A stretch of DNA of 5,483 nt from NCBI GenBank assembly GCA_937902565.1, contig CALFMX010000168.1, positions 1-5,483 on the forward strand, in the 5' to 3' direction. The position numbers were made by a program, and so were the translations under genes. This DNA comes from an uncultured Spirochaetales bacterium. Its GTDB lineage: Bacteria; Spirochaetota; Spirochaetia; Sphaerochaetales; Sphaerochaetaceae. The notes under the pieces were generated by a model that was given only the letters and a program-made list of their open reading frames with translations, made no database searches and was not told where the DNA came from. The stretch's first letter is position 1. The number at the start of each line of letters is the position of its first letter. This document shows positions 1 through 5,483 of this stretch, piece by piece.

Positions 1-451
1 GACCACCGACCATGCCTGCGACACGGGGCCCATTGGAGGGGACCGGTGTAGACTGTTGGGGGGGGCGGTTCTGCAGTTCAGCGTGGTCCTTGACGGTAAG
101 ACCCTGGTTGGGTACCGGAGGCAGGTTCGTCGGGCGAATCACGACCGGTCCGCTATGCAGTGGTGAGGACTGCAGTTTTGCCGAAACGCCCCGCTGTCCC
201 CTACGAACCGCCGGCTTCTCCTGTTCGGCGCGTAAGACCGGTTCACCCAAGACCGGTTCAACTGCGCTCTTCTCAGTGTCAGCCTTTGGTTTTGCAACCA
301 CCACTTTCTTTTTGACCACGACAACGCGCCGTCGCTCAGGAACCGGTTTCTTCTGTTCCTGGGGTTCGACCTTGGGTTCTTCCCTCGTATCCGAAGGGCT
401 TACCACTTGTTTGATGAGCGTTGCTTTTGGCTTTTTGTTATCTTCCGTCAT
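1..451 (-). CDS. infB: Translation initiation factor IF-2, N-terminal part (cut by window edge)
   Basis: The frame is open from an ATG at 451-449 to the window edge, giving 150 codons with no stop. The peptide begins MTEDNKKPKATLIKQVV. It is rich in Lys, Arg, Glu, Pro and Val, including a basic-valine stretch (RRRVVVVKKKVVVAK, residues about 41-55), and then becomes Pro/Gln-rich. This is the look of the poorly conserved, probably disordered N-terminal region of bacterial IF-2; the GTPase core that would prove identity lies outside the window. IF-2 is a cytoplasmic GTPase that places initiator fMet-tRNA on the 30S subunit and promotes subunit joining. The call rests mainly on position directly after rimP-nusA, the standard order in many bacteria, plus composition. 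The start is well supported by a Shine-Dalgarno (AAGAGG) five bases upstream. Oddities are a C8 run in the coding strand (58-65) and repeated Pro-Val codons. Confidence 0.85.
   Translation of the reverse strand, partial: MTEDNKKPKATLIKQVVSPSDTREEPKVEPQEQKKPVPERRRVVVVKKKVVVAKPKADTEKSAVEPVLGEPVLRAEQEKPAVRRGQRGVSAKLQSSPLHSGPVVIRPTNLPPVPNQGLTVKDHAELQNRPPQQSTPVPSNGPRVAGMVGG
234..260 (-). repeat. Short in-frame direct repeat in infB
   Basis: The 12-mer AAGACCGGTTCA (plus strand) occurs at 234-245 and again at 249-260, a 15-bp period equal to five codons. On the coding strand it gives EPVLGEPVLR. It lies in the low-complexity IF-2 N-terminal linker and is probably a small tandem duplication tolerated by a disordered segment. 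Confidence 0.6.
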
Positions 452-455
452 TATT

Positions 456-462
456 TCCTCTT
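456..462 (-). promoter_or_regulatory. Shine-Dalgarno sequence of infB
   Basis: The minus strand reads AAGAGGA, then AATA and ATG (start codon at 451). It is a good purine-rich ribosome binding site at normal spacing and fixes the infB start, even though no other evidence for the start lies in the window. Confidence 0.75.
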
Positions 463-471
463 GGATGGTTA

Positions 472-552
472 TTACTCTACCTCAAAAACCAGACCTGTAC
501 CACAGCTTGGGCAGACAGTCATATCTTCTGTGATGGAACCGCCGCAGTTGGG
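472..552 (-). other. Out-of-frame zinc-ribbon tail of nusA
   Basis: In the frame -1 to nusA, the sequence from 552 down to a TAA at 472-474 encodes 26 residues, PNCGGSITEDM followed by TVCPSCGTGLVFEVE. The two Cys-bearing knuckles (NCGG and CPSCG) separated by about ten residues are a short zinc-ribbon pattern. The frame is closed upstream by a TGA at 555-553, so it has no start of its own except an internal ATG (522-520) that would give only 16 residues. It joins nusA codon 453 if one base is added, for example if the CCC at 552-550 were CCCC; the joined protein would have about 479 residues. In a usual zinc ribbon the residue two before Pro-Asn-Cys would be part of a CPNC; here that position is Asp (GAC) or the TGA. 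Best explained as the true NusA C-terminus displaced by a frameshift or a sequence error. Confidence 0.7.
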
Positions 553-1910
553 TCAACGTGTTCGTTGATCACATCCTTGATGGTGATCAGGTCAGCCTCG
601 CTCAGGTCCTCGAAGCTTGCAAGCTCATCATCACTGAGGCTGATGAACTCCTCAACACTGTAGATGTCGTGGAACTGCAGCTTCTTGATCAGCTCCTCGC
701 TGAGCGGCAGTTCGCTCAGGTCAATCTCATCCTCGTCGACATACCCCTCCCCCTCAAATCCAGCGGCCGTCTGGTCAGACGGTTCCTGCTCATCGTAGAG
801 GTAGGAGTCATCGGTGTGGAAGATTGATTCGGCACGGCTTCGTGCCTCCTTGGCGATGTCCATCTCCTCGAACTGTTCGGAGGTCTTGACATCGATCATC
901 CAGTCGACGAGCTTGTTGGCAAGCCGTACGTTCAATCCCTGCTTGCCGATGGCAAGGGAGAGCTGGCTCTCATCGACGATGGCCACCGCATGGTAGATGT
1001 TCTTGTCGATGATCACCACATCCTTGACCTGTGCCGGGGAGAGGGCGTTGTGGATGTAGTTGATCGGGTTTGGGTCGTACCGAAGGATATCAATCCGTTC
1101 GCCCTCCACCTCGCTCATGATAGTCTGAATACGATTCCCCTTCAAGCCGACACACGCCCCGACCGGGTCGATATCGTCGTTGCGGCTTGCCACGGCGACC
1201 TTGGATCGGTAGCCGGCCTCACGGACGATCTTGACGATGTCAATCTGGTTCTGTGCAATCTCGGGCACCTCAACCTCGAAGAGGCGGCGGATGAGCTCGG
1301 GGCTGGAGCGTGAGAGGATGACCCTCAGGCCCCGCTCGGCCTTCTCCACCGATTCGACATAGCACTTGATCTTGTCGTTGGAGCCATAGCTCTCCCGGCT
1401 GGACTGGTTGCGCCTGGGCAGGATCCCCTCGGTAGAGCCGATGTCGACGTAGATGTCCCCGTTCTCGAGCTGCCGGCGGAAGTAGCCGATGATGAGCTGC
1501 CCCTCCTTGGTCTTGTACTCGCTGTAGAGGGTATCCTTCTGGATATCACGGAAACTCTGGTGTGCCCGTTGCTTGGCACTCTGGACACTGATGCGGTCGA
1601 ACTCCTTGAGGTCGACCGGGATCAGGAGCTCGTCGCCGATCTCCCCGTCCTCGTGGATCTTGATAGCTTCGCTGAGCGGGATCTCCGTGATCTCATTGTA
1701 CCAATCATCGTCGTCGACGATCTTTCGACGGCTGGAGAGCTCAACACTCTGATAGTCCTCACTGAATTCAATGACGGCATTCTCATCGGTGCCGAATTTG
1801 CGCTTGTAGGCTGCACGAAGAATCTCCTCGATGGTGCTGATCACCAACTCCTCAGAGATGTTCTTCTCCGCCACCATACTGCGGATTGCGTCTCCAATAT
1901 CAGTTGCCAT
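519..1910 (-). CDS. nusA: Transcription termination/antitermination factor NusA (C-terminus apparently frameshifted)
   Basis: NusA binds RNA polymerase and nascent RNA, and influences pausing, intrinsic termination and antitermination in the cytoplasm. The 463-residue product shows the family order: N-terminal polymerase-binding domain (about 1-128), S1 RNA-binding domain (about 134-201, with GDIYVDIGSTEGILPR), then two KH domains. KH1 carries GLKG at 255-258 (VGLKGNRIQTI) and KH2 carries GKQG at 322-325 (LAIGKQGLNVRLA). An acidic linker (about 366-398) leads to a helical-hairpin repeat like the NusA C-terminal acidic repeats (about 399-450). The ATG at 1910 lies inside the end of rimP (11-bp overlap), and GGGAGG at 1925-1920, nine bases upstream, supports it. 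The last eleven residues (DPTAAVPSQKI) look unlike family sequence, whereas the -1 frame encodes a zinc-ribbon-like tail ending at 472. The true protein may thus be about 479 residues. Essential domains are intact either way. Confidence 0.95.
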   Translation of the reverse strand: MATDIGDAIRSMVAEKNISEELVISTIEEILRAAYKRKFGTDENAVIEFSEDYQSVELSSRRKIVDDDDWYNEITEIPLSEAIKIHEDGEIGDELLIPVDLKEFDRISVQSAKQRAHQSFRDIQKDTLYSEYKTKEGQLIIGYFRRQLENGDIYVDIGSTEGILPRRNQSSRESYGSNDKIKCYVESVEKAERGLRVILSRSSPELIRRLFEVEVPEIAQNQIDIVKIVREAGYRSKVAVASRNDDIDPVGACVGLKGNRIQTIMSEVEGERIDILRYDPNPINYIHNALSPAQVKDVVIIDKNIYHAVAIVDESQLSLAIGKQGLNVRLANKLVDWMIDVKTSEQFEEMDIAKEARSRAESIFHTDDSYLYDEQEPSDQTAAGFEGEGYVDEDEIDLSELPLSEELIKKLQFHDIYSVEEFISLSDDELASFEDLSEADLITIKDVINEHVDPTAAVPSQKI

Positions 1911-2400
1911 GACGCTCGTCCTCCCATCTATAGTCGAGTTTTGCCTTTTGAATGGCTGTCAATGTAATGTTCATCTTCTCTATCTTCTCACTTTGGTTCT
2001 CAACGTATACATCGCTGAGACCGACATTTTGCTCACTCATCCCCTCAATGATGCCGCCGACCCACGCACGTCTGCCGCTATCGTAGATCCGCACCCGCCG
2101 CCCCTGGAAGATGGTGAACTCATGCAGATCCTTGAAGACCCGCTCAAGGCCCGGGGTCGAGACCTCAAGGCTCAGGTCCCGGTCACCGAGGGCAAGCTGC
2201 ATCCGCGGGTAGACCAGGCGGTAGACATCGGCACAGTGGTCAACGGTCGTCTCCCCCTCTCGGGCGTGGATGATGATGACGACGTTGACCCCCTCTCTGC
2301 GGTTGGCCTGGGCAATCTCGACGATGTCCATACCAAGCTGCTCCAGAAGCGGGGCATACTCCCTGAACAATGGGCTCTCTTCCAATCCTGTATCCAACAT
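1900..2400 (-). CDS. rimP: Ribosome maturation factor RimP
   Basis: RimP is a cytoplasmic factor that binds the free 30S subunit and helps late 16S rRNA/protein assembly. The 166-residue protein is close to the usual family length. The N-terminal alpha/beta domain (about 5-88) ends in the family signature LEVSTPGLER (78-87), followed by KDLHEF. A C-terminal SH3-like barrel (about 92-158) contains GRRVRIY and the usual ending with ITLTAIQKAKLDY. The ATG at 2400 is the first Met after an in-frame TAA twelve bases upstream, so the start is well bounded. Its ribosome binding site is weak: only a GGGG about 12 bases upstream and ACGG next to the ATG. The stop overlaps the nusA ATG (ATGGCAACTGA), implying translational coupling. 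It is the first gene of the rimP-nusA-infB unit, downstream of a clear promoter and a leader hairpin. Confidence 0.95.
   Translation of the reverse strand: MLDTGLEESPLFREYAPLLEQLGMDIVEIAQANRREGVNVVIIIHAREGETTVDHCADVYRLVYPRMQLALGDRDLSLEVSTPGLERVFKDLHEFTIFQGRRVRIYDSGRRAWVGGIIEGMSEQNVGLSDVYVENQSEKIEKMNITLTAIQKAKLDYRWEDERHGN
1920..1925 (-). promoter_or_regulatory. Shine-Dalgarno sequence of nusA, inside rimP
   Basis: The minus strand has GGGAGG nine bases before the nusA ATG, within the last codons of rimP. It supports the overlapping nusA start at 1910 and shows that nusA can recruit ribosomes on its own as well as by coupling to rimP. Confidence 0.65.
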
Positions 2401-2418
2401 ACCGTTACATTACCCCAT

Positions 2419-2447
2419 AAAAAAGGGATGCACCGGACGGCGATCCC
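2419..2447 (-). terminator. Intrinsic terminator-like hairpin in the rimP leader (mutS terminator or operon attenuator)
   Basis: On the minus strand, GGGATCGCC (2447-2439) pairs with GGTG-C-ATCCC (2434-2425). This makes nine pairs, one of them G-U, with one bulged C and a GTCC loop, followed at once by six T (2424-2419). This is the shape of a Rho-independent terminator. It lies 66 bp beyond the mutS stop, but also downstream of the probable rimP promoter, so transcripts starting there must pass it. A competing shorter stem, ATCCC (2429-2425) with GGGGT (2416-2412), would use the terminator's 3' arm and could act as an antiterminator. No ligand-binding riboswitch family is recognised in the short leader. 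The hairpin is seen; its regulatory role is inferred. Confidence 0.65.
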
Positions 2448-2470
2448 CAATAAACACTAATCCTGACTAC

Positions 2471-2499
2471 AATGTACACAGCAGGGAAATGTTTGTCAA
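2471..2499 (-). promoter_or_regulatory. Sigma70-type promoter for rimP-nusA-infB
   Basis: The minus strand has a perfect -35 box, TTGACA (2499-2494), a 17-base spacer, and the -10 box TACATT (2476-2471), four of six matches to TATAAT. Transcription should start near 2464, giving a leader of roughly 65 bases before the rimP ATG at 2400. It sits just after the mutS stop codon (2513), in the only sizeable gap of the window, which is where a promoter for the downstream unit would be expected. Confidence 0.75.
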
Positions 2500-2512
2500 C
2501 ACAGCCACTATT

Positions 2513-5107
2513 CTATAAGAGCCCCTTGAGCTCCCGGATCAGCAGGAGGGCATCGATTGGGGAGGAGTGCTCGACCGAGAATGAGCGAAGGCGGGAGAGC
2601 ACTTCCTCCTCCTCGGCGCTGAGCGCCACCTGGTCAAACTCATCGAGGCCGACACTCGTGAAGAGGTCGCCCTGCTGGCCTCCGAGGTCATACTCCGCGA
2701 AGTGCTGCTTCTGGAAGCGCCGGGCCTGGGCGAGGACCTGGCGGGAGATGCCTGCCATGCGGGCTACGTTGAGCCCATAGGAGGAGTTGGCGATCCCGGT
2801 AATGACGCGGCGGAGGAAACGGATCCTCCCCCCGCTCTCGCTCACCTCGAGGGTGAGCAGCTGGATCCGGCTGGTGTCGGTCTGAGCCAGCTCATGGTAG
2901 TGGGTCGCAAAGAGGGTCTTGGAGCCACGCTCGATGAGCGTCTGCATCACCGCATAGGCGATGGCCATCCCGTCCTGGGTGCTGGTTCCCCGCCCGAGCT
3001 CATCGACGATGACGAAGGAACGCCGGCTGGCGGTATTGAGGATATGGGCGGCCTCCTGCATCTCGATGAGGAAGGTGGACTCGCCCCGGGCGAGGTTGTC
3101 ACTGGAGCCGACGCGGCAGTAGAGACGGTCGACGATGCCCAGGCGCGCTTCGGTGGCCGGCACCCATCCCCCCATCTGGGCGAGGATGACGATGAGGGCA
3201 TTCTGGCGCAGGTAGGTGGACTTGCCTGCCATGTTGGGGCCGGTGATCAGGCAGAACCGCTCCCCTCCCGGGTGGATGGCCAGGTCGTTGGCGACAAACT
3301 GGCCGACACCAAGGTGTTGTTCGACCACGGCGTGGCGCCCCTCCTTGATCTGGATCTGGTCATCGTCGGTGAAGACCGGCTTGCAGTAGGAGTGCTCGAT
3401 GGCACACCACCCCATCGAAGCGAGGGCATCGAGGTCGCTGAGGAAGGCGCTGACAGCCGAGAGGAGGGAGTGGAAGCGTTGGGTGTAGGCAACCAGCTCC
3501 TCATAGACCTGCCGTTCACGCTCCTCGGCTTCGTAGACGCTGTGCAGGATCTTCTCTTCCAGCGCGATCAGGGCGTCACTGGTGAACCGCTCGGCGTTGA
3601 CCAGGGTCTGCTTGCGGTAGAAGGTGGGGGGCATCTTCGATGCATTGGTCTTGGAGACCTCCAAGAAGTGGCCATGGACCTTGTTGCTGGAGAGCTTGAC
3701 CTGGGCGATTCCACTCTCCTTCTTCACCTCTTCGAGGTAGCTGTCGAGCAGCTCCTTGCCCCCGGCCTTGAAGCGTCGCTTCTCATCGAGCTGGTCATCA
3801 TAGCCATCGGCGATCACCTTCCCCTCCTCGAAGGGGCCCTGCCACCCATCGTTGATGGCCCGGTCGATGGTCTGGGAGAGGGTGGCGAGCCGGACCAGCT
3901 CCTCTTGGCCGAGGGTGCTGTCCAGCAGGGTGGTATACCGCGTCTCCATCACGGAGAAGAAGACCTTGATGGTGTTGCTTATACCTACCAGGTCCTTTGG
4001 CAGGTGGCGGCCCATGCTGATACGGCTGGCCAGCCGCTCCAGGTCGAGAGAGCCTGCCAAGAGGGAGCGGACCCGGTTGAGCTCCAACCGGTCCTCCACG
4101 AAGGAGGTGACCCACTGCTGCCTGAAGAGGATCTCGTCGCGGTCGGTCAGGGGGCTGGCGAGCCAGCGCTTGAGCTTGCGCGACCCCATGGCGGTGCGGC
4201 TCTTGTCGATGGAGGAGAAGAGGGTGAAGCGTGCCGATCCATCACTTTGGTTGGCAAAGAGCTCGAGGCTGCGCCGGCTCGCCTCATCGATGCTCAAATA
4301 CCGATTCTCATCGATGAGGGTGTATCCATCGAGGTGGGTAAGGCGTGCCTTGGCCGTCTCGCCCAGGTACCAGATCAAGGCACCGCCGGGGCCGAGGGAG
4401 GGCTCATTGCCCATGAGGCCGAAGCCCTTGAGGTTTGCCGTGCCGATGTGGCCGCTGAGGCGCCGGGCCCCCTCCTCGATGGAAAAGTGCCACGATGGCA
4501 GTTTGGTGATCATCGCCGATGAGCCGTCGAGGATCTCCTTGAGGCGGCTGTCGGCAAAGTACTCATCCTCGTTGACGAGGATCTCGGTGGGGCGGATCTC
4601 CTCGATGAGGCTGGAGAGGCTGAGGTAGCGGCTGTCCCGCTCCAGGGGGCGGAGGAAGAACTGGGCACTGGAGAGATCGGCGTAGGCGGTGGCCACCTCC
4701 TCCTTGGCGAGGGTGAAGGAGAGGACGAAGGAGTCGCTCCGGCTGTCCAGGAAGTCCTCCTCGACGACGGTCGCCGGCGTGATGACCTGCACCACCTCGC
4801 GCTTGGCAAGTCCCCTGCCCCCCTCATTGAGCTCGGTCTGCTCGCAGATGGCGATCTTCTTGCCGGCATCGAGGAGGCGCTTGATGTAGCTTTTCGCCGC
4901 ATGGTAGGGGATGCCGCACATGGGAGAGCTGTTGCGCTTGGTCAGCGTCAGATTGAGCAGGGCGCTCACCGTGATGGCGTCCTCCTCGAACATCTCGTAG
5001 AAGTCCCCGAGACGGAAGAAGAGGATCGAGTCCTGGTGCTCGGCCTTGATCTCCCTATACTGGGCCATCATGGGGGTAAGTGGTTCGTTCTTCTTCTGTT
5101 CCATCAT
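2513..5107 (-). CDS. mutS: DNA mismatch repair protein MutS
   Basis: MutS is the mismatch-recognition ATPase that starts methyl-independent or MutH-type repair with MutL. From the ATG at 5107 it has 864 residues, normal for MutS1. The N-terminal mismatch-binding domain carries GDFYEMF with Phe36 and Glu38, the wedge residues, at the same numbers as in E. coli. The connector, core/lever and clamp domains follow (about 125-560). The ATPase has Walker A GPNMAGKST (623-631), the STFLIEMQE segment (677-685), Walker B VIVDELGRGTST (699-710) and FATHYHEL (733-740). Near the C-terminus, QGDLF (812-816) fits the beta-clamp motif QxxLF, followed by the helical tetramerisation tail (PIDALLLIRELKGLL). 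No key residue is missing. Three possible starts are adjacent: TTG 5110, ATG 5107 and ATG 5104. I chose 5107 because it overlaps the bamA stop as TGATG and keeps E. coli-like numbering. There is no clear Shine-Dalgarno, so coupling to the upstream gene is likely. Confidence 0.97.
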   Translation of the reverse strand: MMEQKKNEPLTPMMAQYREIKAEHQDSILFFRLGDFYEMFEEDAITVSALLNLTLTKRNSSPMCGIPYHAAKSYIKRLLDAGKKIAICEQTELNEGGRGLAKREVVQVITPATVVEEDFLDSRSDSFVLSFTLAKEEVATAYADLSSAQFFLRPLERDSRYLSLSSLIEEIRPTEILVNEDEYFADSRLKEILDGSSAMITKLPSWHFSIEEGARRLSGHIGTANLKGFGLMGNEPSLGPGGALIWYLGETAKARLTHLDGYTLIDENRYLSIDEASRRSLELFANQSDGSARFTLFSSIDKSRTAMGSRKLKRWLASPLTDRDEILFRQQWVTSFVEDRLELNRVRSLLAGSLDLERLASRISMGRHLPKDLVGISNTIKVFFSVMETRYTTLLDSTLGQEELVRLATLSQTIDRAINDGWQGPFEEGKVIADGYDDQLDEKRRFKAGGKELLDSYLEEVKKESGIAQVKLSSNKVHGHFLEVSKTNASKMPPTFYRKQTLVNAERFTSDALIALEEKILHSVYEAEERERQVYEELVAYTQRFHSLLSAVSAFLSDLDALASMGWCAIEHSYCKPVFTDDDQIQIKEGRHAVVEQHLGVGQFVANDLAIHPGGERFCLITGPNMAGKSTYLRQNALIVILAQMGGWVPATEARLGIVDRLYCRVGSSDNLARGESTFLIEMQEAAHILNTASRRSFVIVDELGRGTSTQDGMAIAYAVMQTLIERGSKTLFATHYHELAQTDTSRIQLLTLEVSESGGRIRFLRRVITGIANSSYGLNVARMAGISRQVLAQARRFQKQHFAEYDLGGQQGDLFTSVGLDEFDQVALSAEEEEVLSRLRSFSVEHSSPIDALLLIRELKGLL

Positions 5108-5483
5108 CAATAGAGGGTCGTCGTGATGGCCAGCACGAGGCTCATCCCGCTGTTGGCACTCTTTCCCTTGAAGAAGTTGCCCGGCTCCCAGGAGAAGGTG
5201 TCGTTGATGTAGGTGGCGTTCTTCACCAGATAGAGGCCCAGCGGGAAGCCGGGGACCTTGAGCTTGATGCCCGCTCCGGCGCTGAAGTACCAGGCGAGGT
5301 CGCCAAAGCCGACCTTCTTGAGATCCGTGCTCACCCCGGTGGCGCTGGCGTAGACTTCGGCGGCCAGGACGTTCTGGGCCAGCGGCCAGGAGATGGAGAG
5401 CTGGTTGTCCCAGAGGTAGGCCTGGTCGAAGATGACGTTGAAGCCGCGCCCGATGTTCATGCCGTCGATGTAGAGCATCTCGT
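5107..5483 (-). CDS. bamA: BamA-like outer-membrane protein assembly factor, C-terminal end (partial)
   Basis: Only the last 125 or so codons are present; the frame stays open to the window edge, so the Met at 5478 is internal, not a start. The segment looks like the end of a BamA/Omp85 beta-barrel. IGRGFN (around 5450-5433) matches the conserved RGF motif of barrel loop 6. After it come alternating amphipathic strands (NQLSISWPL, LAAEVYASAT, FSAGAGIKLKV, GLYLVKNATY). The chain ends in SLVLAITTTLY, with the hydrophobic-alternating, aromatic-terminated pattern of an outer-membrane insertion signal. BamA sits in the outer membrane and inserts other barrel proteins. The POTRA domains would be upstream, off the window. 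Its TGA (5109-5107) overlaps the mutS start, so the two are probably co-transcribed. Another Omp85-family member, such as a TamA-like protein, cannot be excluded from this fragment alone. Confidence 0.8.
   Translation of the reverse strand, partial: EMLYIDGMNIGRGFNVIFDQAYLWDNQLSISWPLAQNVLAAEVYASATGVSTDLKKVGFGDLAWYFSAGAGIKLKVPGFPLGLYLVKNATYINDTFSWEPGNFFKGKSANSGMSLVLAITTTLY

Noticed and set aside
472..522. A separate 16-residue gene starting at the ATG overlapping the nusA stop
   Set aside because: It would contain only half of the zinc ribbon and lacks its own ribosome binding site. It is better explained as the displaced 3' end of nusA.
12..533. A 173-codon plus-strand frame opposite infB
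   Set aside because: It is antisense to the infB frame, which has a good ribosome binding site and operon context. The product is Thr/Ser/Gly/Phe-rich with no recognisable motif.
553..555. TGA before PNCGG in the zinc-ribbon frame read as selenocysteine (Sec-Pro-Asn-Cys)
   Set aside because: The TGA is not in the nusA frame without an extra base, and I see no obvious selenocysteine-insertion hairpin after it. A frameshift plus loss of a Cys codon is simpler.
2172..2450. A 92-codon minus-strand frame from a TTG in the leader, overlapping rimP
   Set aside because: It runs through the terminator hairpin and then out of frame through rimP. The product is Ser/Arg/Pro-rich shadow sequence, and RimP is clear in the other frame.
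2702..4522. A 606-codon plus-strand open frame opposite mutS
   Set aside because: It is antisense to a complete, motif-perfect mutS. Its product is a low-complexity Gly/Leu/Asp/Glu/Val-rich sequence typical of the complement of a GC-rich gene, with no recognisable domain.
3852..4628. A second long plus-strand frame opposite mutS (258 codons)
   Set aside because: It is Ser/Arg-rich shadow coding in another antisense frame of mutS, with no ribosome binding site or family resemblance.

Overview
The window looks like chromosomal core-gene DNA from a diderm bacterium, most likely a spirochaete of the Sphaerochaeta/Treponema type. This placement is an inference from three things: a BamA-type outer-membrane barrel end directly followed by mutS, an adjacent rimP-nusA-infB cluster, and an IF2 N-terminus rich in Lys/Arg/Val and Pro. 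GC content is fairly high in mutS. All genes lie on the minus strand, so transcription runs from high to low coordinates. I see no mobile element, CRISPR array, tRNA or rRNA.

Layout in transcription order. (1) 5483-5107: the C-terminal end of a BamA-like outer-membrane protein, cut by the window edge. (2) 5107-2513: complete mutS, whose ATG shares one base with the bamA stop (TGATG). (3) 2512-2401: the only real intergenic region. It holds a strong sigma70-type promoter (TTGACA, 17 bp, TACATT) followed, inside the predicted rimP leader, by a terminator-like hairpin with a T6 tract. (4) 2400-1900: complete rimP. (5) 1910-519: nusA, overlapping rimP by 11 bp. (6) 451-1: the start of infB, running off the window.

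Two functional blocks are visible. BamA-MutS is an envelope-assembly gene coupled to a mismatch-repair gene. RimP-NusA-InfB is the widely conserved operon linking 30S maturation, transcription elongation/antitermination and translation initiation. The hairpin between promoter and rimP could end mutS transcripts, attenuate the nusA operon, or both.

The most notable observation is at the 3' end of nusA. The annotated frame stops at 519, but the overlapping -1 frame continues to a TAA at 472-474 and encodes a zinc-ribbon-like tail (PNCGG...CPSCG...). A single-base difference near 550-553 would fuse this tail to NusA. The present sequence therefore has a recent frameshift, a sequence error, or (less likely) recoding. 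Otherwise the region is ordinary housekeeping DNA, and I did not find a wholly new system.
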